In this document: piece by piece, positions 1 through 10,660 of the stretch
Layout of the letters: every line of letters begins with the position of its first letter
Numbering within the stretch: the first letter of the stretch is position 1
Assembly: GCA_028551475.1 (NCBI GenBank)
Contig: CM052357.1
Coordinates: 6,371,931 to 6,435,930 of the forward strand
From: Casuarina equisetifolia
Taxonomy: Eukaryota; Streptophyta; Magnoliopsida; Fagales; Casuarinaceae
Direction: 5' to 3'
DNA: 64,000 bases
The notes under the pieces: generated by a model
The model's input: only the letters and a program-made list of their open reading frames with translations
The model's database searches: none
Told to the model about the DNA's origin: nothing
Made by a program: the position numbers and the translations under genes

Positions 1-357
1 TTATACCTAAAGCCACACAAATCATATGATATATATCTATCTATATTCATTTATGGTTGCATATTATATGAAACAACTGCATACTATCTCCTGTCAGTCT
101 CAAACATGCAAATCATATCAATTAAGTGGTAACTAGTCACTCGAATGTATTAAGATTAATAACATACAACTTCACATTCATAAAATATCTCATGATACAT
201 AAATAATTATAACATTCATACCTTATAATTAAATTCTATTGTAGCTCTAACACAATAAACTAAAACATCATATTTACATAAACAAGAACAATGCAGAAAT
301 TAAACAACACATTCTGTAAATTAAAAACATTAAGCTGTCACCAAAAATGTCTTCAAA
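1..357. other. AT-rich flank with no recognisable gene
   Basis: Low-complexity AT-rich DNA with stop codons in every frame. I see no conserved coding motif, tandem repeat or RNA gene. Confidence 0.6.
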
Positions 358-1226
358 TCACAAAAAGGCCGCATAAATCTGCACATCAGGGAGAAGAAAT
401 GAAGCTGTCTTGAAAACGGAAAGAAAACGAGCTGACACGCGCCGCCGTTCGCCGCCGCACGCCGCCGCGCGCCGCCGGTCCTCACAGAAACTTCCAGAAA
501 CGTAGATCGGGACGCCTAGGTTGCAGATCTGTAAAAATATCGCGCAACTCTGCCACAGAAATGCGTAGATCTGACGGAATGGACGAAGTCGGCGTTCACA
601 CTTCTTCGCCGGAAACCGCCGCAAAACTGGTACAGAAAGGCCGAAAATCACTCTAGGACTGTGGATCTGCTCTCTCCTCGCCAAAAATCACCTAAAGGTG
701 GCCGGAAAAGAAGAAAATATGGCAAGAAGTGGGTCGTCGCCGGAGAAAACGATGGATGGACGGTTGGCGTTCGCACTTCCGTCACGCTCCTCCCTGAGAC
801 CCGCGTTGTCGCGCGCGGCCTCTCTTTCTCCGGCGACTCCTCTCTGGTTCTGATCAAGACTCCGACTCCCTCTTGGTTTCTTTTCTCTCGCCTTCTTCCT
901 CTCCTCTAAGTCTTCTCCTCCATAATGTGTCCCCCCGCGTTCTCACTTAAACTCCCTTTCTCATCCTCTGCCCGATAATGTTGATGGAAGCCTTCCATGC
1001 TGTGCGGGCTGTGCGGGCTGTGCGGGCTTTGCGGGCTTTCTCACCCTTTAGGCCTAGTTCCGCACGATCCAAGGCTCAATTCGGCCCCTTTCTCCTTCAC
1101 AAGCCCGCACAAGCTTGACAAAAGGCTTGATAAAAGGCCTCTTTTTAACTCTCCTTTTAAGCTCCCTTCTCTTTTCTCATTTTCTTTTGGTTTTGTGCTT
1201 CTTTTCTTCATTTTTCTTCTATTTTA
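358..1226. other. GC-rich island with GCCGCC runs and a short 9-bp repeat
   Basis: Base composition switches abruptly from AT-rich to GC-rich. Clustered gccgcc/gccgccg motifs lie at about 440-480. Four tandem copies of a 9-bp unit (ctgtgcggg, the last reading ctttgcggg) fill 1000-1035. Both strands have open frames of 60-110 codons, but their protein sequences are low-complexity and match nothing I know, so I do not call a gene. It could be the leader or LTR edge of a transposable element, or a promoter and first exon of a gene lying to the left. The contrast with the surrounding DNA is real; the function is unknown. Confidence 0.45.
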
Positions 1227-1289
1227 GGTTTACTGCATAAAAAAAAATAATACATAAATATAATTAAATATAAATGTAATTTAATAAAA

Positions 1290-1890
1290 ATTATATTAAA
1301 TATTATTTAAAATACTACTAATAACTTTATAAAATATAGAGTTATCAATCACATATTGCAGTAGAAATTATAGATAAAAGATCATCTTTAATTTAAATTC
1401 TTTAAGGCATTAAGTAAGAAAATGTGTTAAGTATGAGTTAAGTCTTACATTATTAAAGAATATATTAAAATTTTGCTTATAAGATCATAGGTTTCATTAC
1501 TTTTTGAGTTGAATAATGGATAAATTAATATGATATTAGAGCTAGAATTCATTTTGTATTCTTATGAGGTCTCATTAATTTGAGTTCATGTATTGTCAAC
1601 AGTACTATGATAGTTTGATAATTTAATTATCATAGTAAATGAGTTTATTAAGATGAGGACAATAAATCTTATAATGTTAATAAATATATTAAAAATCTTG
1701 TTTATAAGATAATGACTCTATTATTTTTTGAATTGACTTTTGGATTATATAATGAACTTCTTAATAAAGCTCAACTCTTTATGAATTACTTCTATATCTT
1801 ATAAGGGATTTACCAACCTATCACCTCAAACATAGAATAACACTGTCACTCCATGAAATAACACTACAAGTTACTTAGGACAAAAAAGAA
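1290..1890. repeat. AT-rich module of the dispersed cassette family (copy without exon-like parts)
   Basis: This stretch contains the same ordered phrases seen again near 2170-2740, 6040-6300 and 9060-9600: an attaaagaatatattaaaa segment, then a cataag/gatcatag segment, then a segment reading ttaataaa-ctcaactcttta, ending with a cacctcaaaca phrase. The phrases are diverged but in the same order, so this is a member of one repeat family. No coding content is visible. Confidence 0.6.
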
Positions 1891-1914
1891 AAAAAGAAAC
1901 TCCTCGCAATTTAT

Positions 1915-3370
1915 TTAAAAGGAGCAAACCACAATTGTGGGGAAGCGAGTGAGACACTTATCTCCAATATGCTGTCATTTTCATACCTTAAATGCTGGAA
2001 AAGTCCAGCAAAGCTGTCTTGAGCTCATTTGGGCAACTCTCATCTGGTCCCCCAGACCGGCTGCCCGTCAACCGGCCTGCAACGTGCTTCCTCATGTGTT
2101 CACACCATGAAGATATTCCAGACAAAGAAACAAATGAGCATTAGGTTAATTGAATAAGACTTTGTAATATGATATTAAACCTTAAATTGGAGTGTGGTAT
2201 ATAATCACAAATTGTGTTAGAAATTATAAATAAAAGTTCATATTTAACTTAACTTAAATTCTCAAGGCATTAAGTAAAAAAAATATTAAGATGTAGGTAA
2301 CAAATCTCACACTATTAAAGAATATATTAAAATTTCACTTAAAAGATCATATGTTTCATTATTTTTGGAGTTGATTTTTGAGTTGAATAATAAATCAATT
2401 AATATAATATCAAAATTAGAATTCTTTGAGTATCCTTATGAGCTCATGTTGATTTGAGTTTATGCATTGCCTAACTAATGTATTCTTATGATAATCCGAT
2501 AATTTAATTATTATAGTAAAAATAATATTAAAATGTAGGCAATGAATCCTATACTATTAAAGAATATATTAAAAATCTTGCTTATTAGATGATGGTTTTA
2601 TTACCTTTTGAGTCAATTTTGAATTAAATAATATATTTCTTAATAAAATCTATCTCTTTATAAATTACTTTTATATTTCATAAGGGACTAAACTTATCCA
2701 TTACCTCAAACATGGAAGAACACTTTTCACACTATGAAATAATGCTCCCGCGTTACTCCACGCAATTTATTTAACAAATTGAATCTTGAATAATTTATTC
2801 TATTATTTTATTTATCTCATGAACGAACTTTACACTTAAGATGAAATTATATAACATAATAATTACTTTATATTATTATAATGTTAATTAAATTTCTTTA
2901 ATTATCTTTGTTTAATAAGAAGGGCATGAGACATGAGTGTGTACACGTCCCCAAAAGGAATGGTGAAAAGAAAACTCAGCAGCTTTCGGTCTAACGAGAC
3001 GAAGATGAATCAGAAAATGGAGCTGAGGTTGGTAGAAGGGACTTCCCCTTTACTAAAGAATCAGGCTCAGTAAATGTGAGCGTTGGCACTGCTTCTACAA
3101 TTGCTGGCACTTACTTGACTACTTCACTGCTGGATTGTGAATATTCAGTCAGTCTTATTTTCTAAGAAAGCTCATTTCCTTTCAAAAATCAATTTATAAG
3201 GTGTTCGACATATCTTTTATTTCAAAGAGAATTCCATAACAATTATATTTCATATTAATAGAATTTAATACTATGTTGTAAATGACACGAGACATTCTTA
3301 GACCTTCCTCGTAGGTTTGATTAAGTTATAAACTTTGTAAATGATATTATGAGAGAAGTCATACGTGTTC
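1915..3370. repeat. Dispersed cassette, copy A (parts X, AT module, Y, tail)
   Basis: Copy A has an exon-like GC-richer block X (about 1915-2115), an AT-rich module (2130-2900), a second exon-like block Y (2930-3170) and a short AT-rich tail (3175-3370). X recurs at 8700-8915, Y at 6445-6675 and in truncated form at 9780-9860. The X and Y frames are broken by indels here: X lacks several bases present in the 8.7-kb copy, and Y is frameshifted relative to the 6.5-kb copy. It looks like an old low-copy transposable element or segmental duplication carrying gene pieces. The family is not identified. Confidence 0.6.
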
Positions 3371-3839
3371 ACTCTAGAGGGATAACAAGTTGCTTCACCA
3401 TTTAATAAAGGGGATTAGTCAACACTTCTCACTTTTTAGTACTTGAAAGTGGCAAGGCTGAAGTGCCTAAAAATTTTAAACATCGTTGTATTGTCCGTCC
3501 CACTCTGCCGGCAGAAAGGAGTACCTTCGCAGGATAGCACATGAGCCAATTCCGGCTCATGATGTGTGATAGGACCAGATCTTCCTTCTATACGCGACAT
3601 TTCTACGCGTCGTTGTGTCATCCTTTTATAAACATTCCCATTCTATTCTCATAACTGGAAATTGCCTCATTGCGCTACTGAAATTTCAAGCAACATCTGC
3701 GACCATATCTTGATCTACCAATACTTAAAATGCCGTGCACAAGTGGATAGAATAACCTGAGGGCAATATACCAAGGTCATATCAAACAACTAATGATTTT
3801 GACAAGATTTTAGTTACAAATATAGCTCATTTTTGCCAT
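3371..3839. other. Intergenic spacer with a GC-richer patch and a short perfect hairpin
   Basis: A GC-richer patch (about 3470-3620) sits in AT-rich DNA. It includes a perfect inverted repeat with 8-bp arms, catgagcc (3540-3547) and ggctcatg (3554-3561), around a 6-base loop. The minus strand is open for about 60 codons over this patch, but the product is not recognisable. No gene is called. Confidence 0.4.
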
Positions 3840-5270
3840 TTTTTTGGCACTTGATATTGGAAATCTCAAAACATCGACAGTTGGCAGCAACATTCTTTGC
3901 TCTGGTGTTTCATGTTCGTTTCACTAGAAAGAAATCCATATGTTTTGGGTATCTTTTCTATATTGTTTCTTTACTATCGACATACATTTGTAAACATCAT
4001 TGATTTGTCAACATAATAGCTGTTAAAACTGTGAGCTTAATAGCTCTTGGAAAAATGATACCCCAAGAATCTAATAAGTTATGTTAATCATTGCTCCACT
4101 AACGTTTGATAGTGTCTTTTCTATATCATTTCTTCACTATTGACATACATTTGTAAACATCATTGAATTTGTTAATATAATAGCTGTTAAAACTGTGGGC
4201 TCAGTAGCTCTTGGAAAAATGTTAACCCAAAAAGCTAACAAGTTATGTTGATTAATAGTGTTTTTTTATATATTATTTCTTCACTATCGACATGCATTTG
4301 TAAACATCATTAAATTCGTCAACACAATAGCTATTAAAACTGTGGGCTTAATAGCTCTTTGAAAAATGATATCCCAAGAAGCTAACAAGTTATGTTGATT
4401 GATAGTGTCTTTTCTATATCATTTTTGCACTATCGACATACATTTGTAAACATCATTGATTTGTCAATACAATAGCCATTAAAACTATAGGCTCAATAGC
4501 TCTTGGAAAAATTATACCCTAAGAATCTAATAAGTTATGTTGATCATTGCTCCACTAATATTTGATAATGTCTTTTCTATATCAATTTTTCACTGTCGAT
4601 ATACATTTGTAAACATCATTGAATTTGTCAACATAATAGCTGTTAAAACTGTGAGCTCACTAGCTTTTGGAAAAATGGTACCCTAAGAAGCTAACAAGTA
4701 TGTTGATTGATAGTATTTTTTCTATATCGTTTCTTCACTATCAACATACATTTGTAAACATCATTAAATTTGTCAACACAATAGCTGTTAAAACTGTGGG
4801 CTCAATAGCTCTTGGAAAAATGATACCCCAAGAAGCTAACAAGTTATGTTGATTGATAGTGTCTTTTCTATATCGTTTCTTTACTATCGACATACATTTG
4901 TAAACATCATTGAATTTGTCAACACAATAGTTGTTAAAACTATGGGCTGAATAATTCTTGAAAAAATAGTATCGCAAGAAGCTAACAAGTTGCATTGATC
5001 ACTATTCCATTGGCACTTGATATTGCAAATTAAGACCATTGACACTTGATAGCAACATTCCTTACTCTAGTGCTTCATGTTCATTTCACTAGAAAGAAAT
5101 CTATATATTTCTGGTATCTTTTATATATTGTTTCTTCACTAGCGAAATACATTTGTAAACATTATTGAATTTGTCAACATAATAGGGTTAAAACTATGGG
5201 CCCAATAGTTCTTGAAAAAATGGCACCACAAGAAGCTAACAAGATGTGTTGATCATTGCTCCCTGAACGT
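3840..5270. repeat. Tandem satellite-like array with three-monomer higher-order structure
   Basis: Eight diverged copies of a unit of about 146-163 bp can be anchored on the shared phrase catttgtaaacat, at about 3985, 4148, 4295, 4441, 4604, 4749, 4895 and 5150. The spacings are 163, 147, 146, 163, 145, 146 and 255. The long-short-short pattern repeats because copies 1 and 4 carry an extra ~16 bp containing cattgctccactaa. A separate ~110-bp phrase (ggcacttgatattg to cactagaaagaaatc) precedes copy 1 and also sits between copies 7 and 8, which accounts for the 255 spacing. No coding function is likely. Confidence 0.9.
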
Positions 5271-5994
5271 TTGTGGCTATGTTGGGATAGGTCCAAGAAT
5301 AGCAAACTCATAGATTTCGCAATAGATTTGCATATTTGTGGGATGACAGAAAAGTCAAGACATCGAAATCATCTAGAGACATCCACTCTTAGCATCTTAA
5401 TGACTTTTGCATTCGATCACATGTTCAAAGGCAAGACATTTTCAAGGACCCGTATGGTACAATTCATTATGAAACCTCAGTAATTGGACTGTTCTAAGAG
5501 ACATTTCAACTAAGATAAGCTCCCCAAGTGTGATGGTTAGGAAACCAAGTAGTATATTTTAGTCAAATTTCCCATGATCAATTTTTCCAACCACGGAGGC
5601 CATACAGTCGATTACATTGCACCTCAAAATTTTTAACGTATGCAGTTTCCCAAAGAGCCATTAAAGCCCATGGACAACCTGTGAGTATGTTTTTAAATGT
5701 AAGCAGTCTTTGAAAGAGGAAAAGGCATCGACAATTTTTAACAAATACATGTTTTTCACCTCAATAAATCAGTTTAAAAGCTTAGACCCAAGCTACACAG
5801 CCAAATGGGCAACAAATAAACTTGGAAAAAGGGGAGGAAAGGAAGAAAGCAGAAAGATTTGTGCACGCACCTTTTATGTTGTATCCCATGTATAATAAGA
5901 AATGATTTAACTATTTCAATATAACTATATTTAAAAAAATAGTATACTAAAAAGCCATTATCATTGTCGTTTCTTTTGGTTTTTGCTTGAATCT
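5271..5994. other. Unassigned spacer
   Basis: This is apparently unique, moderately AT-rich sequence. A plus-strand frame stays open for 75 codons (5256-5483), but neither composition nor motif supports a protein. I see nothing else. Confidence 0.4.
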
Positions 5995-6885
5995 AAGCAA
6001 CAATAATATCAAGCCATAACAGTCACACAGAGAATCTAATAATTTAATGATGATAGAAAAACATATTAAGATCTAGGTAACGAGCCCTACGCTATTAAAG
6101 AATACATTAAAAATATTGTTTATAAGATGATGGTTTTATCACATTTTGAGTCTACTTTTAAATTAAATAATGAATTTCTTAATAAAATCTATCTCTCTAT
6201 AAATTACTTCTATATTTCGTAAGGGACTAAACATATCCTATCACCTCAAACACGAAATAGCACTTTTCACTCTATGAAATAATACTCCACGTTATTCCAC
6301 GCAATTTATTTAACAGATTGAATTTTGAATAATTTATTCTATTATTTTATTTATCTCATGAACGAACTCTACGCTTAAGATGAAATTATATAAAATAATA
6401 AGTACTTTATATTATTAATATTTTAATTAAATTTCTTTAATTATCTTTATGCTCCAAGGAATGGTGGAAGGAAAACTTGGACAAAAAGCAGCTTTGGGTC
6501 AGAGGAGACGAAGATGAATCAGGATATGGTGTTGGGGTTGGTAGAAGGGACTGCCCCTTTACTAACGGATCAGGCTCAGGAAATGTGAACGTTGGCAATG
6601 CTTCTACAGTTGCTGGCACTTACTTGACTACTTCACTGCTAGATTGTGAATATTCAGTCAGTCTTATTTTCTGAGAAAGCTCATTTTCTTTGAAAAATCA
6701 ATTTATAAGGTGTTTGACATATCTTTTATTTCAAAGAGAATTCCATAATAAATATATTTCATATATTAATATAATTTTATATAATGTTGTAAATAATGTG
6801 AGACATTCTTGCACCTCTCTCATAACCAACTACGATTACGTTATAAAATTTGTAAATGATATTATGAGAGAAGTCATATATTGAA
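5995..6885. repeat. Dispersed cassette, copy B (AT module, Y, tail)
   Basis: Copy B matches copy A from the AT module through block Y and the tail, but block X is absent. Block Y is here an uninterrupted plus-strand frame, starting upstream of 6477 and ending at a tga at 6672-6674. It encodes a Gly/Asn/Ser-rich peptide with phrases such as GSGSGNVNVGN and AGTYLTTSLLDCEYS. I do not recognise it. It is probably a captured or decayed exon rather than a working gene, because the other two copies are frameshifted or truncated. Confidence 0.6.
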
Positions 6886-7125
6886 TAGTGAATCACAATA
6901 GAATTATATCAACCTAACTCATAAGCTCTAATATAATATTAGAAAAACACAATTTAATTAGAACTAATCATTTTTCAAGTTCTTACATTCCAATTGAAAG
7001 GAACTTGTTATGTAATTCATAAATTTAGGTAATTTCTTTTCTCACAAGACAGATCTTTTTAAGGAAGAAGTAAGCTTGCAGTGAATGTCCCGTTTATAAC
7101 TTTATAAACTTCTGTTCTGTTCAAG

Positions 7126-7386
7126 TCAGCGGGTGAAACAACAAACGGAGATTCGCAGTAACTTCAAAAAGCAGTATGGGACCTGTTCTTCCACTTTTTC
7201 AGCAGAAGGTGGCCCATCGACAGGACAATCACATGTAGGCTCCTCAGGCCCTCTAGAATCCACACAGGCAACTTCAAGTTTCATGCAGTGAATTCGCTGA
7301 ATTACGTCGACTAGACGGGGGACAGGTTGGATCATATGCATTGAATTCAGAATGCTTGTCCCCCGTGCTGACCTTCCTTGGAGCAT
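7126..7386 (-). other. Exon-like open stretch, unidentified
   Basis: The minus strand is open for 86 codons over a patch of balanced composition inside AT-rich DNA. The peptide has a plausible globular composition (for example MKLEVACVDSRGPEEP and CDCPVDGPPSAEKVEE) but I cannot assign a family. It begins right beside a hexanucleotide microsatellite. It may be a relic exon of a decayed gene or element, or chance. No splice partner was identified. Confidence 0.3.
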
Positions 7387-7397
7387 CCTGAGAGTGT

Positions 7398-7467
7398 AAT
7401 ATCAATATCAATATCAATATCAATATCAATATCAATATCAATATCAATATCAATATCAATATCAATA
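7398..7467. repeat. Hexanucleotide microsatellite (aatatc)n
   Basis: About 11.5 nearly perfect tandem copies of aatatc. The minus-strand open frame reading Ile-Leu repeats across it is an artefact of the repeat. Confidence 0.97.
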
Positions 7468-7545
7468 CCAATAGCTATACACATATAAATGAAAAAATGA
7501 CAAGCGAAACACCTGCATTCTTGTGTTGGTGTAGTTTTCGGTTAT

Positions 7546-7805
7546 GTTGATCTCCTTTATTACAAATTCTTTTTATTTTTTTATAATTCAAAATTTCTAT
7601 TAAGTTTTACTTGATAGCTTGAACTACAAAATAACTATTTATGGCAAAATATACTCAGGTCGATAAAAAATACAAGTTGATCTCCTTTATTACAAATTAT
7701 TTTTATTTTTTTATAATTCAGAATTTCTACTAGGTTTTGCTTGATTGTTTAAATTGAAAAATAACTGTCGGTCCCAAAACATATTTAGGTCAGTCAAAAA
7801 TAAAG
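7546..7805. repeat. Direct tandem duplication, two copies of ~130 bp
   Basis: The phrase gttgatctcctttattacaa starts at 7546 and again at 7676. The following ~110 bp also match with scattered substitutions. This is a simple non-coding tandem duplication. Confidence 0.8.
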
Positions 7806-8699
7806 CTGAGAAAATTCTAATATTAACCCTTCAAAATATCTCAACTATATCCCAAGACCCTTTTATTACAAATTCTCTATTCACTCATTTTATGTTAAGA
7901 AAGATAAATAAAATGATGTTGATATAAAACATGACGAAGAGCGTATCTTTATAATTAAGACTCTTCACAACATCACAACAAATAGATTTATGAGATACAT
8001 AATGAAAAAGGAAATAATTGACTTTTTAAAACTAAGTCTTTCTATTTATTTGAATCTTATCATATAAAAGACTTTGTTCATCTAATTTAAACACTTATAG
8101 AAAACTAATTTAACTGCACAAGTTAATCTACTCGCCCAGGATATATTAGATTTTGTCCCTTGATCTATCTTCATTTCATTTATATAAAGGATTTTTTGTA
8201 TTGTAATTGTGATAATGAAATATTAATAGTATATTTTTATTTTATTTAATAGGGTATCACACATTTCTCTATTTATTTATTTTTTCTTACTTACGGACTC
8301 TTCCAACAAGAAATTGGTGACCATAGAAAGGTCAAAAAGATTAAATAAATTAATGATCACATTAGTCAGGGTAAGAGAAATGAAAAAAAAAATCATTGCC
8401 AAATATATTCACTTAACTAATAGAAAAATCCCCCTTTTTATATTTTAGCTGCCTCTTTTGAAACATATCATTCATCTCTTTCTCTAAATCTTTCTTTATT
8501 CTTTCGAAACAGCATTTTAAATGATTCCCCACTAATTTTTCTACAAAATAAAGTCAGAATTTAGGCAGACTTGGATTGGATTTTGATTTGTATGCACAGC
8601 AAAGATAAGTCATTATACAGCGAACATTGATATATGTATTCAATACTTAGTCTTCTTTCAGCCGAATTTCAATGTGAAACATCATTAACTTCTTTGAAT
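7806..8699. other. AT-rich spacer with no recognisable gene
   Basis: AT-rich sequence with frequent stops on both strands. I see no gene or repeat I can support. Confidence 0.5.
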
Positions 8700-9860
8700 G
8701 TAGATGGAAGGAACCACAATTATGGGAAGTGGGTGAGACAGTTCTGTCCACTAAGCTGTCATTCCCACGCCCCAGATCCTGGAAAAGTCAGTCAAAGCTG
8801 TCTTGAGCTCCTTTGGGCAACTCTCATCTGGCCCCCAAACCAGCTGCCCGTCAACCGGCCTGATATCTTCTGCAACGTGCTTCCTCAAGTGTTCACACAC
8901 GAAGAAATTCCAGACAAAAAAAGGAAAATGATAAAATAGAGCAATATAGTCATTGAATATGACTATGTAGTATCATTATCTTTGCCAAAATATATTTAAG
9001 TGATTTTATTCTTGTAATAATCAGTTCTAAAGAAAAAGTTAGTTACTTTTAATATTATACTAAAACTTAAATCTAGGTGTGGTATATAATCACAACTTGT
9101 ATTAGAGTTATAGATAAGAGCTCATATTAAACTTAAATTCTTAAAGTCTTAAGTAAAGAAACTTACTAAAATGTGAATAATGAGTTTCAAATTATTAAAA
9201 AATATATTCAAATTTTATTTTGATAACGAGTTCTATTATCTTTTGAGTTGATTTTTGAATTAAAATATAAATTTATTAATATTACATCAGAGTCATGATT
9301 CTCTTAATACTCTTATAAGCTCATATTGATTTGAGTATAACATTTTTTATGTAATTCAACATTATAATAGTTTGGTAATTTAACTATCACAAAAAATAAA
9401 TGTATTTAGACGTGGACAACAAGTCCTACATTATCAATAAATACATTAAAAATTTGCTTATAAGATACTAATTCTCACCATCTCTTGTAACGAAGTTTGA
9501 ATTAAATAATAAATCTCTTAATAAAACTCATCCTTTTATAGATTAATATGACCTGTTACCTCAAGTGTAAACCAGCACTTTCCATGCCTAGGAACAACTT
9601 CACGTCACTTAAAAAAATAACCCTACACCATTTATTTAACATGTTGAATTTTGAATTTTATTATTTTATTTATCTGATGAGCGAACTTTACGCCTAAGAT
9701 GAAATAGTAATTACTTTCTATTATTAATATTATAGTTAAATATTTTCATTAAATACCCAATTGTCTTTGTTCAGTAAGAATGACATGTGAGATGAGTGTG
9801 TACAGGTCCCAAAAAGGAATGGGGAAATGAAAAGCTCAGAAAGAAAGCAGCTTTGGGTCG
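8700..9860. repeat. Dispersed cassette, copy C (X, AT module, truncated Y)
   Basis: Copy C has block X in its best-preserved form. On the minus strand it is open from about 8915 down to a stop at 8751-8753, with phrases such as EHLRKHVAEDIRPVDGQLVW and CPKELKTALTDFSRIWG, which look like real protein. I cannot name the family. The AT module follows at 8990-9770. Block Y begins at about 9780 and diverges abruptly after about 9860, inside the region upstream of the transporter gene. It is probably an element-borne or duplicated gene fragment. Confidence 0.6.
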
Positions 9861-10583
9861 CCAAAGTCCGCGCCATTATTTAAGACCATGGAAAGTGAAG
9901 CAGGCTGAGAGAGCGTCTGGGTTCCCAACTCCGCCAGTCCACGCCGTCCTCCATTCCCACGATACTTTGGGCTCCAGACGTTTCATCGTTGACTCAGAAA
10001 TTAATTAATAATAGTTAAAAATAGGGGTGGTTTTTAAAAAGTGTACCAGATCCCAAGTTACTAGAATCGGTGGTCGGTGTTGCGGTGGGTCCGGGTCTTC
10101 CGGCCAGGATATCCCGATCGGTCGAATCTCAGCCGTCCAGTAGTAGCTTCTTTTTGTTGAAAGATTCGTAGGCTGAATCTTCACGTAGTGCGCAGAATCA
10201 GGCAGAATCAGGGTGTTAAAGCCCAACTGATTCCTCAAAACGCCAATTTAAGAAAAACAATCAGCTGTTGCTCGGCTGTTGCTCGGCTGTGCTCCAGCGA
10301 CTGACAGCTGTGGGTGAATCTCCTTGATATTCACCAGTGTCTGTGTAGAGAGTTCTTATTCCAACGCTCTACTCCGCCGGTATCCGAAGACCTCTCGCTG
10401 GTCGCCGGAGAAGCTATCGGATCAGCCAGGTCTGTCTCTTTCGGCTTCTTTCTTGACCGTTGGATTCAACTTGTTGAAATATGGTTATTTAAAGTGAGTT
10501 TTGTATCTTCTTTCTTATCTTGAAAACGACTGCTATTCTGAATCTTACGCAATTGTTCCAATCCGCTCTGACTTCGACGCTCC
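9861..10583 (+). promoter_or_regulatory. Upstream region of the CAT-type transporter
   Basis: This is non-repetitive DNA of higher GC content between the truncated cassette copy and the transporter. No conserved coding frame is visible. It presumably holds the promoter, and may include 5' UTR sequence. Confidence 0.4.
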
Positions 10584-10592
10584 TTTATAAAC
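10584..10592 (+). promoter_or_regulatory. Candidate TATA box of the CAT-type transporter
   Basis: The motif tttataaac lies 69 bp upstream of the chosen ATG (10661), a reasonable spacing for a short 5' UTR. This is inferred from motif and position only. Confidence 0.45.
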
Positions 10593-10660
10593 AAACTTAC
10601 CACCCTCCGCTCCGAACAAGCTTCGTTCCCCGAATTTTCTTTTCTGAATCTCAAGGCAGA

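Noticed and set aside
3436..3621. Possible small protein on the minus strand (61 codons)
   Set aside because: No family signature, and a short perfect hairpin lies inside it. It is more likely a non-coding GC-richer patch.
10005..10238. Minus-strand open frame upstream of the transporter (77 codons)
   Set aside because: It lies in the expected promoter region and has no conserved features.
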